This document shows positions 1 to 11,808 of a stretch of 64,000 bases of DNA, piece by piece. Within the stretch, counting starts at the first letter, position 1, and the number at the start of each line of letters is the position of its first letter. Origin of the DNA: Tenebrio molitor (Eukaryota; Arthropoda; Insecta; Coleoptera; Tenebrionidae). The notes beneath the pieces were generated by a model that saw nothing but the letters and a program-made list of their open reading frames with translations, made no database searches and was not told the origin of the DNA. Position numbers and translations under genes: made by a program. Location: contig NC_091049.1 of assembly GCF_963966145.1 (NCBI RefSeq), forward strand, positions 9,362,001 to 9,426,000, read 5' to 3'.

Positions 1-369
1 TTGAGTCATTTTGCCTTCTTTTAATACGTACTATCTCAGGTTAAAATATCTGCACAACCATTGACGTTAAGTAAATAAGAAGTAAAATAACAAAACAGTT
101 CATGCACTTTTACCTACGACCGCTTTCTAAATGACAGTTTGAAGAACTTTAACCTCACTTTAATTTTCCAGAATCTACTAACTTATTAGAGTGATTCAGA
201 AAAGTGTCTCTAGTATACATGGTGAATTTTTTCCACAATTTTGACATTGACAATTCAAATAAAAATCAAATAGACTTTACACAATTTTTAACATTTATTG
301 CAACTACAAAACATTCTTAATTGTTAAACTAAAAATTAAGAGTAAACTAATAATAAATTAACACATAAT
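1..369. other. AT-rich non-coding stretch
   Basis: AT-rich sequence with no open frame, repeat or RNA gene that I can recognise. Confidence 0.4.
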
Positions 370-508
370 GGGGCGTATTCTGTAATTTTTAAAGGGGCGT
401 TAAAATTTTAGCGCTCTTTAAAATTTAAAATTTTAAGCCCTGATTGGCCATTGCTATAACAACTTAATTTAACGGGCTTTAAAATTTAGCAGTTACAGAA
501 TACGCCCC
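370..508. mobile_element. 139-bp MITE with 16-bp terminal inverted repeats
   Basis: The left end ggggcgtattctgtaa is repeated exactly in inverse at 493-508. The interior also carries inverted fragments (the gggcgttaaaatttta-like segment). No coding capacity. No clear target duplication is visible, so I do not assign a superfamily. Confidence 0.75.
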
Positions 509-584
509 AACAAACAAATAATCATAAACATTTTAACAAAAAGTGGGAGTTTTAACTTAATAATTATTAAGAAAAATCAAAATC

Positions 585-677
585 AATGGGCCGTATCACG
601 ACACCGTTATTAAAGTTGCCGTTAACTAGAGTCGTGATTAAAGTAAACATAATAAGGATGTCATGATACGGCTCATT
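585..677. mobile_element. 93-bp MITE, family shared with 59.4 kb
   Basis: The ends aatgggccgtatcacgac and gtcatgatacggctcatt are imperfect inverted repeats. The same terminal sequence appears at 59397-59414, next to the Mutator-like element, so this is a repeat family. It is too short to encode anything. Confidence 0.7.
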
Positions 678-882
678 GTAACTAAAAATAATCATCACTT
701 ATTTGATTACGTTAAATGAGAAACATGGTGTCCATCTTCATTGATGCAAACCCTTTTTCTGCGTTTAAAACCTTCAATTACGTTACATATTTAGAATCAC
801 GGGATTGTTATTGATTTCACGATTTTTTTGCAATTCATCCCTGTAATTGGCCTAAGTTGTCCACTGGTTGTCGAAAAATTGA

Positions 883-957
883 ATTTTTTAAGTGGGGCCA
901 CAGAAAAAAATCGCAATGGGTGAAATCACAAGGGATGCGATTTTTTAAGTGGGGCCA
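883..957. repeat. short direct duplication, 57-bp period
   Basis: The segment ttttttaagtggggcca occurs at about 884-900 and again at 941-957. The rest of 678-2350 shows only AT-rich sequence and short frames without recognisable domains. Confidence 0.5.
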
Positions 958-2350
958 TCTTTACGTAATATAATAATAACTAAACCTAAGTACAATGGGT
1001 ATCACTCAAAATCTGTTCAGTTTCACAATCAGATTTGCTTAACTTATTTATTATTATACCAGTTGATAATTAAATGTTTTTCTAAATTTTGGTGCGTATT
1101 TTAATGACCAAATATGTTGCGGATCTAAATCATTGTTATCTTTATCAGTGGCCTCTAATGATGAAATGTTTGATATTCCCTTCGCTAAAACACTACTAAA
1201 TTTATCTAGAATGATTTTACCAACTCTGCCTGGAACCTTTTTCAATTAATTTTCGCAATGTCTTACAACAGAAATTGATTCGCATAAAGATCTGTCTCTA
1301 ATTTTTTAATTAAGCTACTTAAAAAAACATAAATTGTTTGAAAAATCTCAAAACCTTTTAAACAGTAGGTACGAAGGTACGTAATTTTTGGAACAGTTAT
1401 AAAAATAAAATACCGTTAGACAAATGTAAATAAGAAAGAAGTAAGTAAAGGTGGTTAAAAGGGTTCGAAGGCTTTTTCTCTAAATCCGACACAACTGCAG
1501 GTAAAGTAGCTCGTTTACCTACAATGGACCATCGGCTTGTAAAATATAATTCTTCTTGTAAATCAACAGAATTCATAGAAATTAAAATAAGTTGCATTTC
1601 TTATCTTGTCAGTGGGAAAAATTCCAGTGAACACTGTCGGCGACCGTAATAAACTAAAGAATTTGTCAAAAATATACGATTTTATGTCGGAAAAGAAGAA
1701 AATATTCACTTTATCCACAAAAACTAAAAATATGTACTAAAACGATATTTTATGCAAAATATGTAATTTTTTTTAATTGTTAATCTCATTATAAATATAG
1801 GGTTGATATTCCTAACAACAAAAAAGATGTTTTTTACATAAAATCCGAACCTTAGTCATCATGCCCCTCATAGATTTGTAAACCAGTCCTAGACTGTGAA
1901 AGTGCTATTACATATTAAATATGTGCACACTCGTCAACAAAAGAAATGAAATAAAATAGAATTTACATGTTTATATATTTATCATTATATTCCTGAAATG
2001 AATAATATGCTTTATTACACAAGAACCTTTTAATGGGCATAAACCGAAATATTTACAAAGTACCGAACGCCGAAAACCTGTAATTTTGTAGTCTTATTTC
2101 AGCACCGGCTTAAATAATCTTGCCAGCAACTGTTTTCTTATTTCCCTAATTGTTTCTTAAGAAAGGAACCATCCCACTGACAAGAATGATACCTACTCTG
2201 GACGGAAGGGTTAGATAGGTAAATATTACATCCCTAACAAGTATAATAAAATTCTAAAGAAAAAGAGAATGTTTCCTAAAAGCTGTAACATACATAATAT
2301 TATTGATACCTTTAATAAGGAATTTATGAAGTTAATTACTTCAAATATTG

Positions 2351-2476
2351 TCGCATGCGTCCAATTGTCGCGCGCGTCCAATTGTCGGCGCGTCCAATTG
2401 TCGCGCGCGTCCAATTGTCGCCAATCCAGGTTGCGGCGACCAGTTTTCGCGCGTCCAGTTTTCGGCGTCCAATTGA
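2351..2476. repeat. GC-rich degenerate tandem repeat
   Basis: At least four units of about 16-17 bp with core cgcgcgtccaattgtc run from 2351 to about 2420. More degenerate copies with the core gcgtccagttttc or gcgtccaattgac follow, to 2476. The tract is rich in CpG inside an AT-rich region. Both strands are open through it because the unit lacks stops, so the short open frames here are by-products of the repeat. Confidence 0.8.
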
Positions 2477-2762
2477 CGTGACACCAATCACAAGACCTGG
2501 GAGGCCATCTTATAGCTGCATTTATGCTAATAAGTCTTTTATCATAAAACTCCCTAAGAATGTGATATTAGTCATTGTTGTATGAACTCTTGCCCCATCT
2601 TGCTGAACATAACCTTCTCTGCTAATTCATCGTCGTGCAGTTCTTCTGCAAACGGAGTCAATATTTCATTCCGGTATATGTATGCATTTAGATTACCTAA
2701 AATTTGTATTGTTACAATTTTATTTATGTAGTGAAATTACTGAAATTACGTATTTACTATCT

Positions 2763-3146
2763 TCAAAAAAAAATTAGCCCAATGCTTCTTCCTTGACTAG
2801 TGGCTACCCACATGTCAATTTTTTGAGGATGTAGCGGTTGCTTAACATAATAATGAGGGCTTTCAGCACTCTGCATCCTCATATTTTGTGAATTCACATA
2901 CCCTGATAAATGGGAATATGCTTCATCGGTGAAAAAAGTTTTTGATAATGCTCTTTCGTCGTTTTCTAAAATATTAACAAACCAAGTGCTAAATTCTAAT
3001 CCATCTGCAGGATCTGCAGGAAGCAGTTCCTGGTATACTTGAAGTATGTAAGGGTATAAATGCAGATCTTGTTTTAATATCCTGTTGTTGTGGAAGGAAT
3101 ATTCAATTGTAATCCTAAATGTCGAACAGATATTTTGGGTTGTTCT
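2763..3146 (-). pseudogene. mariner/IS630-type transposase remnant (minus copy)
   Basis: The minus-strand frame reads a degenerate transposase segment ending in a stop at 2763. It shows the YPY...QVYQELLPAD stretch, then FFTDEAYSHLSGYVN, the region of the first catalytic Asp, then PLHPQKIDMWVA and a terminal IGLIFF. This order is typical of insect DDE transposases with an N-terminal helix-turn-helix. The second Asp and third acidic residue are absent, so it cannot be active. A similar fragment lies head to head on the other strand at 3440-3780. Confidence 0.6.
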
Positions 3147-3439
3147 TGCACAATCTGCCTTACATTTTAATGAATTCTTCAGACCGTACTTTTGGCGGCC
3201 CACTACTTTCTTTACGTTTCGCGCTTCCATTTTGTCTAAAATTATTAACAATTCTTCTTGTGCTGTCCAAAACTTCTTTGTACTCCACGCCATGGGAAAA
3301 ATTTCCTGAAATTCTGCCAACGTCTCTTCAAACGAATAAATCCAGACTGCATTATTGTGCTCGGTTTCATAACAGAAGAGTGCCCAGACGACAAATTTTT
3401 GTGGAAGTTGCCCAAAGGTTGCGAGAAACCGTATTACTT

Positions 3440-3780
3440 CAGCTTTCAATGCGTTGAAGAGCAAATTTTAAACGCAGCGGAAGAGAATCCACGATTAAGT
3501 ACCAGACAATTGGCCAGCCAATTTAATGTGTCACAGTGGGTTGTATCTAGGACTTTGCATGAACAGCTACTTTATCCTTATCATGTACAAAGATTTCGAT
3601 TTTGTAGATGGTTTTTACAAAAAAGCGCGGATGATCCTGACTTTCCTGCTAGAGTTTTAGCAGCAGATAAAGTGTGTTTTACACGAGATAGTGTTGTCAA
3701 CTTCCATATTGTGCATGTGTGGGCTCAAGAAAATCCTCGTGGTATTATAAATGACAATTCCACTCAGAAAATTTCAATCA
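3440..3780 (+). pseudogene. mariner/IS630-type transposase remnant (plus copy)
   Basis: The plus-strand frame reads NPRLSTRQLASQFNVSQ, a helix-turn-helix, followed by LHEQLLYPYHVQRF, FCRWFLQKSADDPDF and HVWAQENPRG. These are recognisable blocks of the same transposase class as the minus-strand fragment to its left. The expected TDEA first-Asp motif is changed to AADKV, and the frame ends soon after, so this is a dead piece covering the DNA-binding half and the start of the catalytic core. Confidence 0.65.
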
Positions 3781-3932
3781 ATCAGCTTGTAGTATTTTGA
3801 ATCATTGGAATCATTTCAATGCGCATAATTGGCACATTGAAATCGGGCCCTTAGACAATTGTCGCCGAAACAAATACTCGTATAATGAGATCGAAAATTT
3901 CCGGCAATTTCGTACCCTCTCGTTGTATTACT

Positions 3933-4012
3933 AATGAAAATTCGATCTACGAGGGGAAGATTCCGAGCGCGACCGTACGCTCGCGCTTCCACTCGTAGAT
4001 CGAATTTTCATT
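3933..4012. repeat. 80-bp foldback with 21-bp arms
   Basis: The arm aatgaaaattcgatctacga at 3933 is perfectly inverted at the right end (to 4012). The GC-rich centre, around gagcgcgaccgtacgctcgc, is itself partly palindromic. No coding capacity. Confidence 0.75.
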
Positions 4013-4323
4013 CTAATCTCGTTACAGAATATACTATTCAATCACAGACATCTAGAAAAAAATGATGTCGCGATCAGATTTTTCAGAGATCTCTCTGTAG
4101 TTGCAAAAACACCTGACTTGATCATTGATAATGATAACTCTGAATCATCAATAGATATCACAATCTACTTTGATTCAAGTGTAAAAAAAGGAATTTCAAT
4201 TAGAAATAGACAAGTTTTTTTCCATAAGTGCGGTGTACACAAAGATACGAGTTATGAAAATACGAATTACAAAAATATGTTGATCGGATATTGAATGAAA
4301 ACAAAACGTTATTATCTCAAACA

Positions 4324-4329
4324 TTTATT
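4324..4329 (-). terminator. probable polyadenylation signal of the sugar transporter
   Basis: AATAAA on the minus strand, about 85 nt downstream of the transporter stop codon at 4413-4415. It is the first such hexamer after the gene. Confidence 0.5.
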
Positions 4330-4412
4330 GTCTTTCTATGTAATTCTATTCAACAAAATCAGATAATGCATTCCGAGAAGTTTTCAAAACGGTGGTGACA
4401 CAGACATTCCGA

Positions 4413-5845
4413 TCACCTCTTCTCCAAAATCTCTTGTATTTCTTGAAAACTCTTTCCTTTCGTTTCCGGCACGAAGAATATTGTGAAGACCCAGGTCGCC
4501 AAGCAGAACCCGCCGAACAACCAAAACGTCTGCCCTTGGCCGATTGCTTCGTTCAAATTGTTGAAGAATTTTGTCACGAGGAACGAAGTGGTCCAGCAAA
4601 CGCACGACACCAGCGACGCTGCGTACGACTTAACACTAACTGGAAACAGTTCAGAAGAAACTGTCCACGGCAAGGGTCCCATCCCAAAGTTGTACATCAC
4701 AAAGAACATGATCAGACTGAACAGCGGCAACCAAGAGATGCCAGTAACGTCGACGTCTGTCGAAGTTTGCAAGTAGAAGTACGCGCCGAGTGCCAAATGC
4801 GACAGAAACACTCCCATCAGTGATATCAGGATCAACAATCGCCTGCCCCATCTATCGGATAGAAATGGTGTTGCGAAGCTCGACAAGAACACGACGATTC
4901 CTGTTACTATCGACGACAATTCAGGTGCCATTCCACCATCACCGGATGACGTGAAGATCTCTTCAGTGTAAAATAGTACGGCGCTGATTCCGGAAAGCTC
5001 TTGGGCAACGACCAAGACCGTAGATATGACAAGACCCTTTATGTACACTCTTGATCTGAACAAATCCAAGAAATTTCCTTTAGTCTCGGTTTGTTTTATT
5101 CCCAACTTAATATTGTCTATTTCAGCTTCGACGGCTTTCTTATTCTGCGATCTTAGCTTCATCAGTGACTTCTCGGCACCAACGATATCCTTCTTTTCGA
5201 TTAGATAGCGTGGAGATTCTGGTCCTATTATAAAAAATAATACAAAAAATATCGCTGGGATGCAGGCTAGAATGATGTTGAACCAAACGATGGGAGTGTA
5301 TGGACCGACGGCGTACGGTATTAAATTTCCTAACGTCCAAAATACATTTAGACTTGCTGACAGCATACCTCTGTTGGAGTCTTCGGCAATCTCGGCGACG
5401 TACATCGGAAGAAGAGTGTAACCTCCACCGACAGAGATACCACTAAGAAGTCTTGCGAAATAGTACAAGTATACGCTTCTTGAAAAAGCGAGAATTAGGA
5501 AGGATACGATGGAAGGAACGGAAACGGCGAGCAGACCTATCTTGCGTCCATATTTATCAGCGATGTATCCATAAGGGAATGGACCAATCATCGCGCCTAT
5601 GTTGATCAGAGATACAATCCAAGAGTCTTCGTCTGCTGTGATGGGTCGGCCAAAAGGATTTATTTCAGAATCGTTCGAATACAGTTTGGTTAAGACTGGA
5701 GATGTCCATGTTATTGCCAGGTCACCAGTAGTTGCCAATAGATCAACTAGAAGAGTTATGATGTCCTGATTTTCGATCTGAAGTTAATTGGGGGTTACTT
5801 ACCTGTTAGGACGGTTAGTAAGGTGTAACCTAGTATTTGAGACAT
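4413..5845 (-). CDS. facilitated trehalose transporter (Tret1)-like, MFS sugar porter
   Basis: A plasma-membrane sugar facilitator of the major facilitator superfamily, most like insect Tret1-type trehalose transporters. Two exons are read by eye: 5803-5845 (ATG, 14 codons plus one base) and 4413-5746, with a 56-nt GT-AG intron that keeps the frame. The product is about 458 residues, normal for the family, with about 12 hydrophobic segments. Family signatures are DKYGRKIG after segment 2, PESPRYLIEKK before the central cytoplasmic loop, AQELSGISAVLFY in segment 7, SDRWGRRLL in loop 8-9, and PETKGKSF near the C terminus. The first exon supplies the start of segment 1. The frame is undamaged. 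The exact sugar cannot be told from sequence; glucose or other sugars are possible. Confidence 0.92.
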
Positions 5846-6582
5846 TTTGTGACTTATCTGGTGGCACGTGCATTCAGTACTGAAACATATTGTTCGTTGA
5901 AATGGTTTTATCTTGATGGTGATGAGTGGTCTGATTAGTGGCAGCGCGTACAGTTTTGGTACTAGAGTTCTCTATAAGAACTGAAGGTCGGGGCATAAAA
6001 GTGGCGTGTGTGAGTAAAGACATTTTGTGACGTTTCCTGATTTGGTGGTTTTTGCTACCAACAAAATCCACGACGGTTTTTCTTATTGGCACTTTTAAAG
6101 TGTTAACGATATTATGTGTTGGAAGTTATCATCATTGTTGAACATCTCTATTGTAGGTCCTAGACATTTTTTTTTGTTTACGATAAGTTCTGCAGAAAGC
6201 ACTGTTTGGAATTTTTGTCTGTCTCCGTCGATAAAGCATTCATTAAATCGAAAATTTACTTCTTCAAAGACAAAGAAATATTTCACAATTGCTTATTTCA
6301 TCCGTCAACCATTTTTTCAATGCCCTTCTTGAATTGAACCAAAAGGAAACATCTTTTCAGTGAAGGTAGAAGAAGCAACTGCTTCTTTTCGTCTGATATA
6401 TCTCATTGCAAATTATCCATCTTTGGTTTAAAATCTTAAATGACACTGCTAATGCACTGAAAAATGTTTCAGTTAGTCAGAAAAAATACAAGAAACTGCT
6501 CTAGCTCTCAAGTTAAACCGAAGAACAGACTTTTACGTCATTTAATTAATTAATTAGGGTAATTAGTTAATTAGTGCTACTA
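5846..6582. other. 5' flank of the transporter gene
   Basis: No gene recognised. A short echo of the transporter's start region (acattttgtgac) recurs near 6020. It may be chance or an old local duplication. Confidence 0.35.
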
Positions 6583-7043
6583 CAGGGTGAGCAACAATAA
6601 CTGTTTCAGTTGGAAAAAAAAAATTACATAAAATTTTCAAGACTGTGAATTGTACAGTCGATGGACAAATAAAACTGGGACAAAAATGACAATCACATAA
6701 GTCAAAATTTACAAATTTGCATCGTTTAATTACGGCTTTATCACAAATAGGTTAACTTTGGTATGACATGTTATATAGACACTGACAAATATATTGACAA
6801 TTCAATAGTCTGACTTACATAGATTAAATTTTAAGTGTCCCAGTTTTATTTGTCCACCGACCGTACCTATTTCGGTTTGTTTTATTGACATTATTGACAG
6901 CTGGTATACATTTCAAATTTAAACGTCTTGGTTTCTGCAATCTTTTACTAATAAAATGGTTTTCTCATTGGAACATGACATAAAAGTCACCAAAAATCAC
7001 CAGAATTTATTGCCAACTCAATCAGTACTTGTTGCTCACACGG
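6583..7043. mobile_element. TA-flanked inverted-repeat element carrying a nested MITE
   Basis: The left end cagggtgagcaacaa and right end ttgttgctcacacgg are inverted and flanked by TA. A second, shorter copy lies at about 36308-36495 in reverse orientation. That copy lacks the 6655-6863 insert, which shows the insert arrived later. Confidence 0.7.
6655..6863. mobile_element. 209-bp Tc1/mariner-type MITE, copy 1
   Basis: Flanked by TA. The ends cagtcgatggacaaataaaa and (inverse) cggtcggtggacaaataaaa match over about 30 bp. The interior matches, in reverse orientation, the broken copy at 14949-16589. No coding capacity. Confidence 0.85.
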
Positions 7044-7081
7044 TACTTGGTAGTAATACCCCCAATAAAGTACAGGTTGAA

Positions 7082-7316
7082 TCGAGCGATCAAATTAATT
7101 TGTAATCGAGTCAAAAATTGAAATTAACAACAAAATTAGATGTGGAGGCTGCAGTTTTTTCGAATCTATTTAAAAATTACATTATCAAAATTCTTGAAAC
7201 ACAAATCAATTTAAAAAAACAAAAACTTTAAAATGACGGAACTTTAGATGCCACAATTAAGGATATCGATCGCAGAAAAGTGGATAACTCGATTACAAAT
7301 TAATTTAATCGCTCGA
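7082..7316. mobile_element. 235-bp inverted-repeat element
   Basis: The arm tcgagcgatcaaattaattt at 7082 is inverted at the right end as actcgattacaaattaattt...gctcga, about 30 bp with one indel. Non-coding. Confidence 0.7.
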
Positions 7317-7892
7317 TATAATAGGACGCAGAAACACGTGATAAGATAAATTTTACTTTAATTAAATAAACCATTTAAAATATAGTAGCAGATATGATTT
7401 GCAATTTTAAAGTAGTAAACCGGTTTGATCCAAATGGAAAGAAAATATTTTTTTTAAATCGGAAACTTACATAAACTTTTTATCGGTATGATGTTTATCA
7501 AATCGGACAAGCGAAAACAATGTGATTGTGACAAGCTGCTTTTCAAAACAGACAAAATCAGATAATGTATTCTAAGTAAGAACTCTTTTAATACATTTAT
7601 CTTTATACGTGGTACTTGTACTTACTATTTTGCGAGCACGGGACTTTGGAGAGAATTTGACTGCTAGGCGTATTAATAACTTTCATCGTAACATTAACGA
7701 TTATGATCACTTTACGTTACACATTTATTGATAATTATGAAGTCCATAATATTCGAATAACTCAGCTTCCTTAGTTACTTATAATACATTAGTTACGCGC
7801 TCATAATACGTTTAATACAATCATACGATAAAGCTTGAAATACAAAACTCGAATATTATAATATAATATATATAATATTATTATGACATTTA

Positions 7893-7962
7893 AATAACGC
7901 TCGGACGTTGTGCAAGTGACTCGGCTAATCGCCTCGTCACCTGGCAACGTCCTCGCATATTA
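7893..7962. repeat. foldback with GC-rich core gactcggctaatcgcctcgtc
   Basis: Imperfect inverted arms (gacgttg...caacgtc) surround a core close to that of the foldback at 47.57 kb. It sits in very AT-rich sequence. One of several such hairpins in the window. Confidence 0.6.
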
Positions 7963-7999
7963 TAAATCCCATAATCTTCTCGTTATATTAATAGCTATA

Positions 8000-9192
8000 T
8001 TTTAATACCTAATTATAATTGAAATTTTTTAAATAAACAATTGTCAAAACGTTGTAATGTTGGTATGAGCCAAACAGTGATTTTCATGATAATACGATTA
8101 GTCACACTAAGTGTCAACATTTTTTTAATGTAACTGAGCCTGCGCCCTGACGAGCGAGAGTTTATTTCAAATTCGAAAAAGATTTCTGCTGATTTCTCAT
8201 TCAATTTGTTTTGAAAATAAATTCGCGGGAGGAAGGTACGGGAAGTGAAGTGAACATAACCTTAACTATGATTTGGTGTCAAATTGTTATACAGCTGGTC
8301 CATATGCGCACATTTTAGGGTGGTACAGAGTGGTTTTTTACTTAATTTTGACATTGACAATTGTTTATTAAAAAATTATCACGTTATTTTGACAAATTGC
8401 ATTCATTCTAATTAATAATACAAAACTGAAGGCATAATTGTGACAGTTTATTTTGAAGGTCAATCAAAATTAATTATTATGACATTTATGACAATAAAGC
8501 TTAGACTACATTGTGTTTTTTTTAAATGACATAAATTGCTGCCAGAAATTCTGTGCTCCCCACTGTATTAGTTCAAAGGTATCGTTCGTTGGTTCTCCAA
8601 AAAATTTTTTTTGTTCCACACTCAGAATTTGAGAATGTTCTCCTGTGTGAACGGATTTTGATGAATTTGACAACTTGTCAAAACGAAACATCAAGCTAAT
8701 TTTAAAGATTTTCAGCCATTTGGAGTCTTTGGGGGGACTCGTCGAAGAAAAAAACGTTGTATTAAATTCGTCCTTGTGTAAATTGGGCCTTTTTTGGCAT
8801 GAGTGGGCCAGTTCAAAACTCGAGTGAAACGTTTGCAACGACTAAATACTTGATTTTAAATAGTTCTTCTCGAATGTAACGTTTACTTTCAGAATGTCGC
8901 CAACGAAGCACCGTTACAAGTGAAGATTGCAATAGTTATATAACTTTATGGTAAGTTGTGCACTTCTTCAGTGTCAGACTTTTTGGATCATTTAAGATCT
9001 TAATATAGATGGATCACACCATGAAATTATTTTTCTCAAATTCAAATTTGATTTTTTTGATACGATGTTGTGTACAATTAGAAAACTGAAGAGATATAAT
9101 GCCAGAAACCTGGAATAAACTGGAAAATAACAACAAAAAAGTCGATAAATTTCAGTTGTTCATATGCGTCTGTAACGAATTTACAATAGTAT
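8000..9192. other. non-coding stretch, no recognised gene
   Basis: AT-rich. A 110-codon minus-strand frame near 8506-8838 shows no domain I recognise. A 58-nt splice-bounded segment at 8893-8950 is discussed under rejected items. Confidence 0.35.
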
Positions 9193-9310
9193 TGTATAAC
9201 AAGTGTTGAAAATGAAAAATTTCACACGGGTTTGCAGAATTGAGCCACAAGCCGTAGGCGCGTAGCTTAAGCAAACGAGTGTGAAATCGAATTTTCAACA
9301 CGTGTTATAC
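9193..9310. repeat. 118-bp foldback
   Basis: The arm gtataacaagtgttgaaaa is inverted at 9292-9310, with inner arms tttcacac/gtgtgaaa. The centre is GC-rich (gccgtaggcgcgtagc). Confidence 0.65.
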
Positions 9311-9554
9311 ACGATATTTTTCCGACGACCACAAAACAACGCTAATATTTGGCATCCCTGTTTAGTAACTAGCAGGTAAACTCTGTCCACTCATAGATTG
9401 CTTGACATAAATGTTACTAAAAATGTCCATTCTACGCTACAACAAATAGATCTGGCGCAAAATTTAAAAAAATGGAAAGAGCAGGTTTACACGTGATGTT
9501 TTATTATTATTCTGCATGTTTGAACTTAGGAAAGACAAAAGAAAACTTCAGTAT

Positions 9555-10618
9555 TGTCACGGTCCGAATAGGTTCGATAAATTAAGAATTTTAATTTTAA
9601 AATAATTTCAACGAAATATTTTAAATACCGTTCATTTGCGACGGAAATGCTGGTCAGTTGTAAATTTTATTGAAGCCGTGTCGGCACCACATTCCTCAAG
9701 TGAAATCTGCCAACCTTTCATTGAAAATGCAGGTACACGTCCTGTCCGAACACAACACAAAGATAACAGTTTTTATAGGAAAAGAAACATTGCAAAATTT
9801 ACTCGTTCGACAATTTGGGGAGTCCAGTTAAAATCAGGGGATAATTGAATTAATGAATTTGATGTTAGCAGGTTTCAAATTGAGAGAACAACAAAATTAA
9901 TGTTCATTAGGTTAATTTACCTTTTTTTAGCATTCTCAAATTAGTGGCATATTTGTAATTAAAGGGCGAGAATTGCAAATTAAAAAACAGAGCGCTTTAT
10001 CGTAGAAAATAACTAGAATCGTTTGCACTTTTAGTTAGAAAAGTAACAAAGCAAAGTAGAAAGGGAGTCGGTAGAAAACACAGAGGATCGGGTAACGGTA
10101 AAGCCAGGTAGTCGTAGAAATCAGACGTGTGAGTGAGAGAGAGAGAATGAAATTTACGAAGTAATTACGGTTTTGGGGAATCAAACCAATGTAGAACAAT
10201 TTTTAGAAGTAGCAGATCAACGGAATTTAGTTACATGACATGACAATTACTACGTAACAGCGTTTCAAGCCCAATTTAGGTTTCAAAATAAGGTTAATTT
10301 GTTGGGACTAAACACCACCACACTCGATTATTTGTTAAATAAAATTTAAGTGAAGTGTGCTCAATCGTTTTAATCCTATTTGGAAAAACCTTCCAAAGGT
10401 ACGGCCTCTCGTTAGAACCTAATTAAACAAAATAAACAATAAAACACAACGTAGGATCCATAAATATTTCTTTTCTCATTGTCATTATTTTTGTTTCGTA
10501 TTTTTCCGCAAAAATAACATCCGAGGGAATGCGGCAACCAACAATACACGAAATGAGGGAGAAAAAAATCATCGAGGAAAAGGAAAAGAGGTCGAAAAGT
10601 TACAGTATAGTAGAAGTA
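9555..10618 (+). repeat. dispersed repeat R1 (possible solo LTR or internally deleted element)
   Basis: About 1.06 kb matching 38.13-40.52 kb in inverse orientation. It begins tgtcacggtccgaatagg; the partner begins tgtaacggtccgaatagg. Shared blocks include the segment around ggtttggttccccaaaac (read on the other strand) and caacgtaggatccataaata. Relative to the partner it lacks an interior of about 1.1 kb. A TG start hints at an LTR, but no CA end or target duplication was found. No coding frame. Confidence 0.6.
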
Positions 10619-10623
10619 ATATA

Positions 10624-11144
10624 CAGGGTGTTAGATAAATGTCCGGCCAAACTTTCACCGCGACCTACTGGCTTCATGTAGAACTCGGAAAAAATATTTA
10701 AAAAATTCTACGTCAAAAAATAAATTGACATTTAATTTTTGAGGTAAATTTTTTTTTAACTGCTTTTAGTCTTCTACGTTGTCCCACAACCTTGTAGGTA
10801 AAATTTCGGAATATTTTTTAAATACACCTTGTATATGATATTTTATAAAACGTACACCAATGCGGTTTTCTTGTTTTAAAGCATATTTCCTAGAGGTTAC
10901 TTCGCATTGGCGTACATTTTATAAAATATGATATACAGGGTGTATTTAAAAAAATATTCCGAAATTTTACCTACAAGGTTGTGGGACAACGTAGAAGACT
11001 AAAAGCAGTTAAAAAAAAATTTACCTCAAAAATTAAATGTCAATTTATTTTTTGACGTAGAATTTTTTAAATATTTTTTCCGAGTTCTACATGAAGCCAG
11101 TAGCTCGCGGTGAAAGTTTGGCCGGACATTTACCTAACACCCTG
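10624..11144. mobile_element. 521-bp near-perfect palindromic foldback element
   Basis: Flanked by TA on both sides. The end cagggtgttagataaatgtc is inverted at the right end (gacatttacctaacaccctg). Arms of about 245 bp match almost base for base around a roughly 40-bp unpaired centre. An internal cagggtgtattta/taaatacaccttg pair suggests a second copy of the terminal motif. It inserted into, or next to, repeat R1. Non-coding. Confidence 0.9.
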
Positions 11145-11146
11145 TA

Positions 11147-11493
11147 TTAGGTTTTATTAATACAGGATATTTCACGAGTGATAATGTGCCCGACGCACCG
11201 CCATCTTGATGATTGACATATTTCACTATACATCTGCCTGGGCGAAGCTTTAGTGCCTGTGATCTCCACGGCGCCACTTTACAACAAATGTAATAAATTC
11301 AGCAAAGTTGTCAAAGTGCAATGTCAGAGAGTGTCATAGTTTAAAAGTACCTTTAATAACAAAAATTTTTGATTCTAGTTCTGTGTGGTGTTTCTGGTTT
11401 TTAGTATTTTGCTGTTAGTGTTTATGAACTGGCTTTTTATCATATTAGAACTGATATTGCGGTAAATGCAGCAACAACAAATTCCGTTAGTTG
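11147..11493. other. no feature recognised
   Basis: Mixed-composition sequence without a supported gene or repeat. Confidence 0.3.
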
Positions 11494-11495
11494 TA

Positions 11496-11808
11496 CTATT
11501 GGGGACAAAATACTTTGGTCGTCATTTTTCTGTCACTTCAAAACAAATTAATGTAAACCAAGCATTAACGTCAAGTCAATAGTGATGACAATTTCAAATT
11601 ATTGCCTTGTGGAAACCTTTTCAATTTTTCCTCCTATTAATATCTCCTTCATTTGTCCATTTTTCGGTATTTAACATTTTGCAATGATGAGTTTGACAGT
11701 GACAGTGGTTGACAGTAGTAAAAAATAAGGTTAACCGTCCTAATGCTTGCTTTACAACTTTATGTCAGTCAACTGACTTTGACGACCAAAGTAATTTGTC
11801 CCCAATAG
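11496..11808. mobile_element. 313-bp TA-flanked MITE (ctattgggg family)
   Basis: The left end ctattggggacaaaatactt and the inverse right end ctattggggacaaattactt agree over about 30 bp, followed by tggtcgtc/gacgacca. Related ends occur at 16757 and at 27926-28270. Confidence 0.8.

Noticed and set aside
2269..2585. Repetitive protein frames over the GC-rich tandem repeat
   Set aside because: Both strands are open because the repeat unit lacks stops. No start context or homology.
8506..8838. 110-codon minus-strand open frame
   Set aside because: No recognisable domain, no flanking exon evidence and low-complexity AT-driven composition.
8893..8950. 58-nt segment with a good acceptor (tttactttcag) and donor (gtaagt), open in one frame with two Cys
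   Set aside because: No partner exon or homology was found on either side. Splice consensus alone is common by chance in AT-rich DNA.
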